From contig CP051546.1 in assembly GCA_012837155.1 (NCBI GenBank), positions 2,731,699 to 2,795,698 of the forward strand: 64,000 bases of DNA, read 5' to 3'. Position numbers and translations under genes: made by a program. The first letter of the stretch is position 1; each line of letters starts with the position of its first letter. The stretch comes from Flavobacterium sp. (GTDB lineage Bacteria; Bacteroidota; Bacteroidia; Flavobacteriales; Flavobacteriaceae). The notes beneath the pieces are model-generated. The model did no database searches, had not been told where the DNA came from, and saw only the letters and a program-made list of their open reading frames with translations. Shown here piece by piece: positions 56,516 through 64,000 of the stretch.

Positions 56516-58150
56516 TTACTTTTCGATTTCTCTAAGATTCTCCATTTTTTTGTGCGCTAAGAAACCCGCAATATCTTCGAAATGCTCTTTCACTCTTTTG
56601 TTACCAAACTCGAAAACCTTTGTTGCCAATCCATCGAGGAAATCACGATCGTGAGAAACCAAAATTAAAGTTCCATCAAAATCTCGCAAGGCATCTTTGA
56701 TAATGTCTTTGGTCTTCATATCTAAATGATTCGAAGGCTCATCTAGGATTAATAAATTTACGGGTTCTAACAATAATTTAATCATTGCCAAACGTGTTTT
56801 CTCTCCACCCGAAAGCACTTTTACTTTTTTAGTCACATCGTCGCCGTGAAACATAAAAGCACCTAAAATGTCCTTAATTTTAGTACGAACATCGCCCACA
56901 GCAATTGCATCAATGGTTTCAAAAATGGTCGCATTTTCGTCTAATAAAGCCGCTTGATTTTGTGCAAAATAGCCAATTTGCGCATTGTGACCAATTTCAA
57001 CCGAACCGCTATCAATACCAATTTCTTTCATTATAGCTTTGATCATCGTCGATTTTCCTTCTCCATTTTTACCCACGAAAGCTACTTTTTGACCTCTTTC
57101 GATTACAATATTAGCATCTTTGAAAACCACATGATTCCCATAAGATTTAGCCATTTCTTTGACAATAACAGGATATTGTCCAGAACGAACTGCGGGCGGA
57201 AATTTCAGTTTCAAAGCCGAAGTATCGACCTCATCAACCTCAACAATAACCAACTTTTCTAACATTTTCACACGAGATTGAACAGCATCTGTTTTAGAAA
57301 ACGTTCCTCTAAATCGATCAATAAATGCCTGATTGTCTGCTATAAACTTTTGTTGCTCATCATAAGCTTTTTGCTGATGAATTCTTCTATCTTTTCTAAG
57401 TTCTAAATAATGGGAATACTTGGCTTTGTAGTCATAAATTCGTCCCATCGTAACTTCAATGGTGCGATTGGTAATATTATCGACAAAAGCTCTATCGTGC
57501 GAAATTACCACAACGGCTTTGGCCGAATTAATCAAAAAATCCTCTAACCACTGAATACTCTCAATATCCATGTGATTCGTAGGTTCATCGAGCAAAATCA
57601 AATCTGGTTTTTGTAAAAGGATTTTAGCCAATTCAATCCTCATTCGCCAACCGCCAGAAAACTCGGATGTTTGACGGGTAAAATCCTCTCGAACAAAACC
57701 CAAACCAATTAAAATTTTCTCTACCTCCGCTTCATAATTTACTTCTTCAATAGCATAGAATTTCTCACTTAAATCCGAAACTCTTTCAATCAATTTCATA
57801 TACGCATCACTTTCATAATCCGTGCGAACGGTTAATTGCTCATTGATTTCGTCAATTTCAGCTTTCATCCTAAAGATTTCGCCAAAGGCTTTTGAAGTTT
57901 CCTCCATTACAGTTGCTCCATCCGTAGTTAACAAATGCTGAGGCAAATAAGCTATAACAGCCTCTTTTGGTGCCGAAATATTTCCCGTTGATGGTTTGCT
58001 TTGACCTGCAATTATTTTTAAAAGTGTCGATTTTCCCGCTCCGTTTTTACCCATAAGGGCAATTTTATCATTTTCGTTTATAGCAAAAGAAACGTCGCTG
58101 AATAAGGTCGTTCCGCCAAACTGAACGGAAACATCGTTAACTGTAATCAT
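56516..58150 (-). CDS. ABC-F family ATPase, EttA/YbiT-like
   Basis: A complete 544-residue protein with two ABC cassettes: Walker A GKNGAGKST, signature FSGGWRMRIELAK with LLDEPTNHMDIE, second Walker A GKNGEGKST, second signature LSGGEKTRLAMIKLLL with LILDEPSNHLDM. A helical linker (P-site tRNA-interaction motif, YSHYLELRKDRRIHQ) joins the halves. The length and the short C-terminus place it in the YbiT/EttA group of ribosome-bound translation factors, different from the Uup-like gene at 28133. It acts on the ribosome E site. The frame is intact. Confidence 0.94.
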   Translation of the reverse strand: MITVNDVSVQFGGTTLFSDVSFAINENDKIALMGKNGAGKSTLLKIIAGQSKPSTGNISAPKEAVIAYLPQHLLTTDGATVMEETSKAFGEIFRMKAEIDEINEQLTVRTDYESDAYMKLIERVSDLSEKFYAIEEVNYEAEVEKILIGLGFVREDFTRQTSEFSGGWRMRIELAKILLQKPDLILLDEPTNHMDIESIQWLEDFLINSAKAVVVISHDRAFVDNITNRTIEVTMGRIYDYKAKYSHYLELRKDRRIHQQKAYDEQQKFIADNQAFIDRFRGTFSKTDAVQSRVKMLEKLVIVEVDEVDTSALKLKFPPAVRSGQYPVIVKEMAKSYGNHVVFKDANIVIERGQKVAFVGKNGEGKSTMIKAIMKEIGIDSGSVEIGHNAQIGYFAQNQAALLDENATIFETIDAIAVGDVRTKIKDILGAFMFHGDDVTKKVKVLSGGEKTRLAMIKLLLEPVNLLILDEPSNHLDMKTKDIIKDALRDFDGTLILVSHDRDFLDGLATKVFEFGNKRVKEHFEDIAGFLAHKKMENLREIEK

Positions 58151-58228
58151 TAATTTTTGTTTAAAGTTTAATGCTCAAAAGTTTAAAGTTGTTGAACCTT
58201 GAACATTTTTTGAAGGCGCAAAGATAGG

Positions 58229-58433
58229 CTAATTCAAAATAAATCTCCTAACGACTTCGGCAACACCATGATTATTATTTGAAGCCACGACAAGATCGCC
58301 AAAATGTGTTAACTCATCATCCACATTATCAATCCAAACGACCACATTCCTCTTTATCGTTTCCTTGCTACAAGCAGTTTGGAACTAAATTAAGTCCATT
58401 ATTCGGATTTGCCAAATCTTCCAAATACAAAAC
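58229..58433 (-). pseudogene. C-terminal fragment of a Cof-type HAD phosphatase
   Basis: The last roughly 50-65 codons of a HAD hydrolase: SKETIKRNVVVWIDNVDDEL, then FGDLVVASNNNHGVAEVV and a stop. This agrees with the motif IV region (VASN..GVAEV) of Cof/sugar-phosphate phosphatases. An upstream stretch in another frame (YLEDLANPNNGLNLVPN) also fits, with a one-base break near 58370. The 5' part is missing and the DNA ends at the hairpin H1. The gene was therefore cut by the mobile element that follows. Confidence 0.7.
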
Positions 58434-58437
58434 CCCG

Positions 58438-58465
58438 CTACCGCACGAATCCTTTCGTGTGGTAG
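58438..58465. repeat. Hairpin H1, left end of a composite element
   Basis: CTACCGCACGAA / TTCGTGTGGTAG (12-bp stem, one G-T pair) with loop TCCT. It is inverted relative to the hairpin at 59737-59758; the two lie on either side of the IS630 copy. Confidence 0.8.
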
Positions 58466-58477
58466 TTTGTTTTAATA

Positions 58478-59656
58478 CCATTGATTTTTATAAAATAGTC
58501 CAAAAACACTCGAAACATTTTTTTTATTCACATTGGACTAAAATATAAAATCGTATATTTGGCTTAAGAAAGAAAATATATGTCGTCACCAAAAATATTT
58601 ACAATAAAGGAGAGCTTGTCGGAGCTCAAAAAAATTCAAAAAAAGAGCAACCCCATGATTGCAAAGAGAGTACATGCTTTACTTGTTTTTAAAGAAAATG
58701 AACTGAATGGAATTTCTAAAAGAGAGGTTGCTCAAGCCATAGGGGTTAATCATAATAGTATTCAGTCGTGGCGCGACCTCTATATTAATGGAGGGATTGA
58801 ACTACTGACAAGACATTCTAAAAAAGGATACAAGCCCAGTGTTATAACTTTGGAAGAAGAGCAAGCTTTAAGAGAACAGATGTTTAATCCTGAAAACGGG
58901 TTTGTTGGATACGTCGAACTGTTAGCTTGGTTTGATGAAAAGTTTGGGAAACAAACTAATTACAGCACTTTCAAAGGGTACGTTTATAGAAAATTCAAGG
59001 CAAAAATAAAGACCGCAAGAAAAATTCATGTTAAGAAAGACCAAATTAAGGTTGAGGATTTTAAAAAAATTTCAGTAAAGAATGTGAAAACATCTACAAC
59101 GAAAAAGGATGGGGATTTAAAACAATAAACTTGTATTGTCAAGATGAAAGTCGGTTCGGGATGTTTACTAGAAACGGAAAAGCCTTAACGGCAAAAGGAA
59201 TTAAGCCGATATGTGTCTTTCAACAAGTATTCAAAGCCACATGGTTATTTGGTGCTTATTCACCATTTACAGGAGATCATTTTGAATTGGAATTACCCCA
59301 TTGCAATTCAAATAATTTTCAACTATTCCTAAATGAATTTTCAAAAGAGAGACCTGATGAATTTAAAATAATAATCTTAGATAATGGTGCATTTCACAAA
59401 TCAAAGACCCTTACCATTCCAAATAACATAGCGTTACTTTTTATCCCACCATATTCACCAGAACTCAATCCCTCAGAAAAAATATGGTGGCGAATGAAAA
59501 GGGCTTTTACTGGAAAACTGCACAAATCACTAGAAGAGGTAAGTTCTTTCATAGAGAATGAGGTGAAAAAACTAACTAATGAAATTGTCAAGAAAACCTG
59601 TGAATTTGAATATATCGTTTCATCTCCTTTTTGGACTAAACTGTATTAGTCAATGG
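58478..59656. mobile_element. IS630-family insertion sequence
   Basis: A 1179-bp element with TA target duplications (58476-58477 and 59657-59658) and terminal repeats beginning CCATTGA, matching over about 25 bp with several mismatches. It holds one transposase in two frames on the plus strand. It was inserted into the middle of a hairpin-ended element (H1/H2). Confidence 0.88.
58580..59649 (+). CDS. IS630-family transposase, in two frames
   Basis: About 355 residues: an N-terminal helix-turn-helix part (KREVAQAIGVNHNSIQSWRD) and a DDE core with YCQDESRFGMFTRNGK (first Asp), IILDNGAFHKS (second Asp) and IPPYSPELNPSEKIWWRMK (Glu). The first part ends with a stop at 59128 and the second starts 59131. 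One base more at the A5 run 59102-59106 joins them, and the tract AAAAAG there could also support a -1 programmed frameshift, as known in some IS630 elements. Either way one fusion protein is plausible; the terminal repeats are intact. Confidence 0.88.
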
Positions 59657-59726
59657 TATAAGTATTTGTTTGTAGTTATAAAACGGTCTTTAATAGGTGT
59701 TTTTTAGTTTTTAGAATGTTTAATAT

Positions 59727-60141
59727 TTAATCAAACCACACGAAAGGATTCGTGCGGCAGCGAGGGGTTCGCTCATTTTGTACATCTTGGGGATTCTCTC
59801 TATAAATTTCCAATCGATTATCTAATTCATCTCTATGATCTGAAGGAACTCCAAGTTTTTCCAATTTATACTTTTTCAAAATTTTCTCTATAGCTTCTAA
59901 AACATTGAACTCCTTTTCTAAATCTTCTATAGTAGTATATTTTGCTGATGATATTCGCTCATCGGCTTCTTTAACCATAGTAATGCATTCCTCTTTATCA
60001 ACAGGATAACCACTAATAGTGTGAGCCACAACTTCGTTATCCAAAACAGATTTTAATGCAATCCCTTTTTTTAGTTTACTTTCATCATTGATATGAAGCA
60101 ACCAATCGACCAATTCCATTTTTTCTTGCAGCTATATCCAT
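59727..60141 (-). pseudogene. Antitoxin-like protein, 5' frame break and repeat-derived C-terminus
   Basis: Start MDIAARK at 60141 joins MELVDWLLHINDESKLKK if the T6 run at 60119-60124 is T5. The core KKGIALKSVLDNEVVAHTIS, VDKEECITMVKEADERISS and IEDLEKEF is that of flavobacterial type II antitoxins. A second antitoxin-like helix (LDNRLEIYRENPQDV) follows, and the last 15 residues (ERTPRCRTNPFVWFD) are encoded by the hairpin H2. The cognate toxin gene, expected downstream, is absent: the DNA continues with the composite element. The remnant may still fold but is unlikely to have a partner here. Confidence 0.65.
59737..59758. repeat. Hairpin H2, right end of a composite element
   Basis: CCACACGAA / TTCGTGCGG with loop AGGA, the inverted counterpart of H1. 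It forms the last codons of the antitoxin remnant. The flanking AGCGAGGGG resembles the outer part of H1 (GGTAGCGGGG). Confidence 0.8.
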
Positions 60142-60175
60142 AGTATACTGTCATCTAGAAAACAAAGATGCAATT

Positions 60176-60394
60176 TTAGATACTCAATCGAAACGCCTCA
60201 ATTACAGGATTGGCCTTAGCAAAATCAGTTTCTTGAATAAACAATTCAACTGCCTGACCTAAGTTTCCAAAACCACCCAATCTAGCGGATTGGATATTGT
60301 TTTTTACAATGGTATTTACTCCAATTTCTTCTATTTTTTGTTGCAAAGCTTGCGCTAAAATCTCACTTCCCGAAAACACTTTCATTAATCCCAT
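60176..60394 (-). CDS. DUF2007 family small protein
   Basis: A 72-residue protein with the DUF2007 pattern: MKVFSGSEILAQALQQKIE, a NNIQSARLGGFGN middle and a VELFIQETDFAKANPVIEAF end (signal-transducing-like fold with an alpha/beta arrangement of the PII-like type). It has no catalytic residues; members are proposed to bind a ligand or a protein partner. It follows the DEAD-box gene (19-bp gap) on the same strand, which suggests co-expression. An in-frame ATG at 60385 is an alternative start. Confidence 0.88.
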   Translation of the reverse strand: MGLMKVFSGSEILAQALQQKIEEIGVNTIVKNNIQSARLGGFGNLGQAVELFIQETDFAKANPVIEAFRLSI

Positions 60395-60413
60395 TTTGTC
60401 TTATTTTATTAAA

Positions 60414-61055
60414 TTATTCTTCTATTTCTTCGTCTTCTTCCTCCTCCTCAAAATCGAATTCAAAAGGTTCAACCAGCATTTTATCGGCAAGAATTCCTAT
60501 CCTTTCAGAGAATACTTCCGAGAAAATAATACGCTGTGTCTTAGTGATACTATTCGAGATACGCATGATTTTTGTTTCATGCCGTAGTTTCAAAATTGGA
60601 TCCGCATCATCAAGAATAAACATCCTTAACCGATTTATGTTAAACCCAGCCGTGGTGAACATTTCATTCAGTTTATTTGGAGTCCCAATTAAAACATCGA
60701 TTCCGGTCGAAATATAATTTTTATCATATTCCATATCTCCTTTATCATGCACACCATAAACTTCTAATCCAGAATTTTTTCCGTATTTTTCGAAAAGTTC
60801 CTCCATTTCTAACACCTTGGCTTTGTCCTCTACAATGAGTAAAGCTCTTGGAGACTCTTCGCTAGTTCCGGCTAATTTTTGAATTACATTGATAACGATT
60901 GTCGTCGTTTTTCCACTTCCTTTTGGAGATATAACAATACAATCGGCACCACTTTTTATGGTCGAAAATGTCTCCTGTTGCAAGTTATTGGCTTCGGTCA
61001 GACCACTATCAATAAGTGCTTGTTGAAGGTTTTCGTTTATTTTTTTTAATTTCAT
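60414..61055 (-). CDS. DEAD-box-type protein with a single RecA domain
   Basis: A 213-residue protein with a Q-motif-like start (GLTEANNLQQETF), Walker A SPKGSGKTTT (about residues 43-52), TPNKLNEM (motif Ib) and DDAD in place of DEAD (about 149-152). Motif III reads SNS. The second RecA domain with motifs IV-VI is missing, so helicase unwinding alone is unlikely; it may be an ATP-binding adaptor. A Glu-rich tail (EEEEEDEEIEE) ends the chain. This short form is known to me from other Bacteroidetes but is not characterised. Confidence 0.83.
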   Translation of the reverse strand: MKLKKINENLQQALIDSGLTEANNLQQETFSTIKSGADCIVISPKGSGKTTTIVINVIQKLAGTSEESPRALLIVEDKAKVLEMEELFEKYGKNSGLEVYGVHDKGDMEYDKNYISTGIDVLIGTPNKLNEMFTTAGFNINRLRMFILDDADPILKLRHETKIMRISNSITKTQRIIFSEVFSERIGILADKMLVEPFEFDFEEEEEDEEIEE

Positions 61056-61153
61056 TTTTTTTAGTAATTAGGCAAAAGGCATTAGCCAAAAGCAAAAATT
61101 ATTATATAGTTACAGCGTAACTTTAACCTATTGGCTATTGCCTTATGGCTAAT

Positions 61154-62317
61154 TTATTTACTCGCAAACAATTGCACATCATTTTCAGAAATCTCGTTTC
61201 CGCCAAGTATAATTAGTCTTTCGACCACATTTCGCAATTCGCGAATATTTCCAGTCCAATCGTATTCTTGTAATAATTTAATAGCCTCTTTCGAAAAAGT
61301 CTTTACAGCATTCCCTTGCTCAGAAGCAATTTTCTCAGCAAAATGCGTAATCAACATCGGAATATCGTCTCTTCTATCATTCAATGCTGGGACTTTTATT
61401 AAAATCACAGCCAAACGATGGTATAAATCTTCTCGGAAACGCCCTTCGGCAATTTCTATTTTCAAATCTTTATTGGTGGCAGCAATGACACGAACATCGA
61501 CTTTGATGTCTTTATCAGCACCTACTCGGGTAATCACACTTTCTTGCAAAGCGCGTAACACTTTGGCTTGAGCCGAAAGACTCATGTCGCCTATTTCATC
61601 TAAGAAAATAGTTCCTTTGTCTGCGGCTTCAAATTTTCCTGCACGATCTTTTACCGCCGAAGTAAAAGCCCCTTTTACGTGACCAAATAATTCACTTTCG
61701 ATTAATTCACTCGGAATGGCTGCGCAATTCACTTCGACTAACGGAAAATTAGCGCGTTGACTTTGTTCGTGTAATTGATGCGCAACGAGTTCTTTTCCGG
61801 TTCCGTTTGATCCTGTAATTAAAACTCTGGCTTCGGTTTGAGCCACTTTTTCAATCATCAGTTTGATATGATTGATGGGGTCGCTTTCGCCAATCATTTC
61901 GTAATTCTTACTGACTTTTTTCTTGAGAATTTTATTTTCGACTACAAGTTGCTTTTTGTCTAACGCATTGCGAACGGTATTCAATAATCGGTTTAAATCT
62001 GGCGGTTTCGAAATGTAATCAAAAGCTCCCAAACGCATGGTTTGTATGGCAGTTTCCATATCGCCATGACCAGAAATCATGACCATCGGAATTTCTGGTT
62101 TTATTTTTTTGACCGCTTCAAGCACTTCGACACCGTCCATTTTTGGCATTTTAATATCGCACAAAACGAGGTCGTAATCGTTGTTTTTTATTTTTTCTAA
62201 CCCTTGAATTCCATCTTCTGCATCGTCAACCTGATAGGTGTCATTCTCTTCAGAAAGTATTTTAGTAAGCACTCTTCGGATAGCGGCTTCGTCTTCTATG
62301 ATTAGTATTTTGCTCAT
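61154..62317 (-). CDS. Sigma-54-dependent response regulator without HTH domain
   Basis: A 387-residue protein: a receiver domain (residues 1-120, phospho-acceptor Asp54 in VLCDIKMP), a linker, and an AAA+ sigma-54 interaction domain (Walker A TGSNGTGKE about 168-176, Walker B GTIFLDE about 235-241). The sigma-54 contact loop is GAFTSA (about 216-221) instead of the usual GAFTGA. The chain ends after the AAA+ lid (NVVERLI, ENDVQLF), so no DNA-binding Fis-type helix-turn-helix is present. It might act at sigma-54 promoters without specific DNA binding, through a partner, or not at all. No histidine kinase is adjacent. Confidence 0.93.
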   Translation of the reverse strand: MSKILIIEDEAAIRRVLTKILSEENDTYQVDDAEDGIQGLEKIKNNDYDLVLCDIKMPKMDGVEVLEAVKKIKPEIPMVMISGHGDMETAIQTMRLGAFDYISKPPDLNRLLNTVRNALDKKQLVVENKILKKKVSKNYEMIGESDPINHIKLMIEKVAQTEARVLITGSNGTGKELVAHQLHEQSQRANFPLVEVNCAAIPSELIESELFGHVKGAFTSAVKDRAGKFEAADKGTIFLDEIGDMSLSAQAKVLRALQESVITRVGADKDIKVDVRVIAATNKDLKIEIAEGRFREDLYHRLAVILIKVPALNDRRDDIPMLITHFAEKIASEQGNAVKTFSKEAIKLLQEYDWTGNIRELRNVVERLIILGGNEISENDVQLFASK

Positions 62318-62349
62318 TTGTTTCTTTTTTTGGTTAATCGATTAATGAT

Positions 62350-63666
62350 TCAATATTGCAACCATTTATATAATTCTTTCCAAGTTGGTTTTTTGCCATA
62401 CATCAATATCCCAACTCGGTAAATTTTTGCAGCAAACCAAACCACAAAAAAGAAGGTGCCAAAAAGCAAGATAATCGAAATTGCGAGTTGCCACCAAGGC
62501 ACACCAAACGGAATTCGCATGAGCATCACGATAGGCGACGTGAGCGGAATCATCGAAAACACAGTCGCAATTGTTCCGTGTGGGTCATTGATAACCGTAA
62601 AAAATCCGATGTAAACGGCTAAAATTAAAGGCATAATAATAGGCAAAAGAAACTGTTGCGAATCGGTTTCGCTATCGACTGCGGCACCAATGGCTGCGTA
62701 AAATGAACTGTATAAAAAATACCCTCCTATAAAATAAATCACAAAACTGATTAGGATGGTAGCGATAGGCAAACTCTCCAATTCAAAAATAATCGTTTGG
62801 GCAGTTCCCGTAAATCCTTGTAGTGCAGAATGCATCATTTGGGGCGGGATTTTTGCAGTTGGACTGGCATCAATTCCTAAAAATACCGAGGCAGCAAACA
62901 TTAATGTTAAACCAATAATTGCCCAAATAAAAAATTGAAGCAATCCCGCCAATGAGGTTCCTATGATTTTTCCCATCATTAATTGAAATGGTTTTACTGA
63001 TGAAATAATAATTTCGACAATACGATTCGTTTTTTCCTCGATAACGCTGCGCATGACCATATTGCCATAAATAATAATAAACATCATGATGAGATAGCCA
63101 AAAGCTCCGCCAATAGCAATCTTAATTTCGTTAAGTCCTTTCAAACTTTCCTCTCCAGAGGCTTTTGCAAGGTTTATAGCAACCATAGCTTGGGCATTTT
63201 TTATTGCCAATGTGTCTAGTTTAGCTTTTTCGAAATTGTCTTTGGTAAGTTTTTTTGCTATTACTCCTTGTATTTTTTCGATAAATGAAATGCTTGGACT
63301 TTCGTTTGATATGAACTGAATTTTATTTTCTAAATGCTTTTCGTTAGACACTTTTGGTATGCAAAGCAATCCCTCGAAGTTCTCGTTTGTAATGCTATCT
63401 TTTAAATATTTGACATCAATTGGAGTCAAATCATAATAGTGGTATTCGCTATTTTTCTTGTTCAAGGATAAAAATTCAGTTGCAAACAAACCTGTTTCAT
63501 CGTGAATAGCAATTCGCTTGGTATCGGCTTTCATAGAACTCAAATAACCAACAAAAGCGGCTATTCCCACAAAAAGCAAGGGGCTTAAAAAAGTCATTAC
63601 AATGAATGATTTATTGCGCACCTTAGCGACAAACTCTCTTTTTATTATTAGTGATATGATGCTCAT
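62350..63666 (-). CDS. ABC-2 type permease (NatB-like)
   Basis: A 438-residue protein: one membrane segment near the N-terminus (about residues 21-45), a long extracytoplasmic part of about 130 residues, and five C-terminal membrane segments with VEEKTNRIVEIIISS, the coupling-helix region typical of ABC-2 permeases with the NatB/YhaP arrangement. It forms an exporter with the ATP-binding protein encoded just upstream. The substrate (Na+, drug or lipid) cannot be told from sequence. The frame is intact. Confidence 0.9.
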   Translation of the reverse strand: MSIISLIIKREFVAKVRNKSFIVMTFLSPLLFVGIAAFVGYLSSMKADTKRIAIHDETGLFATEFLSLNKKNSEYHYYDLTPIDVKYLKDSITNENFEGLLCIPKVSNEKHLENKIQFISNESPSISFIEKIQGVIAKKLTKDNFEKAKLDTLAIKNAQAMVAINLAKASGEESLKGLNEIKIAIGGAFGYLIMMFIIIYGNMVMRSVIEEKTNRIVEIIISSVKPFQLMMGKIIGTSLAGLLQFFIWAIIGLTLMFAASVFLGIDASPTAKIPPQMMHSALQGFTGTAQTIIFELESLPIATILISFVIYFIGGYFLYSSFYAAIGAAVDSETDSQQFLLPIIMPLILAVYIGFFTVINDPHGTIATVFSMIPLTSPIVMLMRIPFGVPWWQLAISIILLFGTFFFVVWFAAKIYRVGILMYGKKPTWKELYKWLQY

Positions 63667-63697
63667 TTTAGGTCTTGGGTTTTAGATTTCCAAAAAA

Positions 63698-64000
63698 TTA
63701 CTTTTCGCTTACTGCTTGAATAAAAATATCGGTTACACTTGGAATTTTTTCTGCAAAATGAGTGACTTGTCCTCTTTGTACAAGAAGGTTTAATAATTCA
63801 TTTGGTGCTGCATTGCCTAATTGAATCTCGAGTTTTAATTCATTGTTTAATGATTTAAAATTCGTTTGACCTACCTTAAATTTCTGCGTGATATCGTACA
63901 TTAATCCTTCGATATTATCCGATAAAATACCTACTTCAAAACTATTAGTTCTAAATTCACGCTTACTATCATCGAGTTTTCCTTCGATAAGTTTATTCGA
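63698..64000 (-). CDS. ABC transporter ATP-binding protein, C-terminal part (runs off window)
   Basis: About 100 C-terminal residues are visible, ending EKIPSVTDIFIQAVSEK, a DUF4162-like tail typical of NatA-type ATPases (FVGILSDNIEGLMYD-like strand, then LELQRGQVTHF). The nucleotide-binding core lies beyond the window. The stop is 31 bp before the permease start on the same strand, so the two make one export system. The chain runs from the right edge in frame from codon 1 visible. Confidence 0.85.
   Translation of the reverse strand, partial: SNKLIEGKLDDSKREFRTNSFEVGILSDNIEGLMYDITQKFKVGQTNFKSLNNELKLEIQLGNAAPNELLNLLVQRGQVTHFAEKIPSVTDIFIQAVSEK

Overview
The window looks like chromosomal DNA of a Flavobacteriaceae member, probably Flavobacterium. 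It is AT-rich. Its promoters match the Bacteroidetes pattern (TTG, 19 bp, TAnnTTTG; for example before mmsA and before the DUF2795 gene). It carries flavobacterial families such as DUF5723, DUF5777 and DUF2795, an extended SecA without a zinc tail, a short CarB without the allosteric domain next to rpmH, and IS982, IS1595, IS630 and IS5-type insertion sequences.

Region 1-18.8 kb is a catabolic island made of two divergent gene sets. On the minus strand, in the order of transcription: an NhaC-type antiporter, two GNAT paralogs, a class III aminotransferase, an amidohydrolase, an Lrp/AsnC regulator, a second aminotransferase, a GabD-like aldehyde dehydrogenase, a third GNAT paralog, PotD, a class III CoA-transferase, PotB, PotC, PotA and an aldehyde dehydrogenase that runs off the window. 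On the plus strand: a methylmalonate/malonate-semialdehyde dehydrogenase, a small GNAT and an omega-aminotransferase. The most economical reading is uptake of polyamines and conversion of their C4 part to succinate (through GABA) and their C3 part to acetyl-CoA (through beta-alanine). The first attack on the polyamine and the job of the GNATs and the CoA-transferase are unknown.

Region 18.8-24.5 kb holds a YceI / c-type cytochrome / DUF5777 / OB-fold set, a repeat-bearing intergenic stretch, a 2-oxoacid dehydrogenase E2 gene and a glycosyltransferase. Region 24.5-28.1 kb is accessory: a pentapeptide-repeat membrane protein with IS1595 at its start codon, and two toxin-antitoxin pairs, the second bracketed by ~129-bp direct repeats that copy the promoter and start codon of the neighbouring ABC-F gene. 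Region 28.1-49.5 kb is mostly housekeeping (ABC-F, FKBP, LolD-like ATPase, cobalamin adenosyltransferase, SecA, PurB, IMP dehydrogenase, P-type ATPase, HMG-CoA lyase), interrupted by an IS982 element that splits a TrmH gene. Region 49.5-51.1 kb is an IS graveyard. Region 51.2-64 kb is again housekeeping (CarB, L34, ABC-F, DEAD-box, sigma-54 activator, ABC-2 exporter), with an IS630 nested in a hairpin-ended element that truncates a HAD phosphatase gene and an antitoxin gene.

About 26 reading-frame breaks can be placed, nearly all as one-base changes in homopolymer runs. About 19 lie in the first 23 kb. They may be sequencing errors, real gene decay, or both. I give the reconstructed gene span in each case and state where the frame breaks. 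SecA, CarB, PurB and GuaB are all intact.
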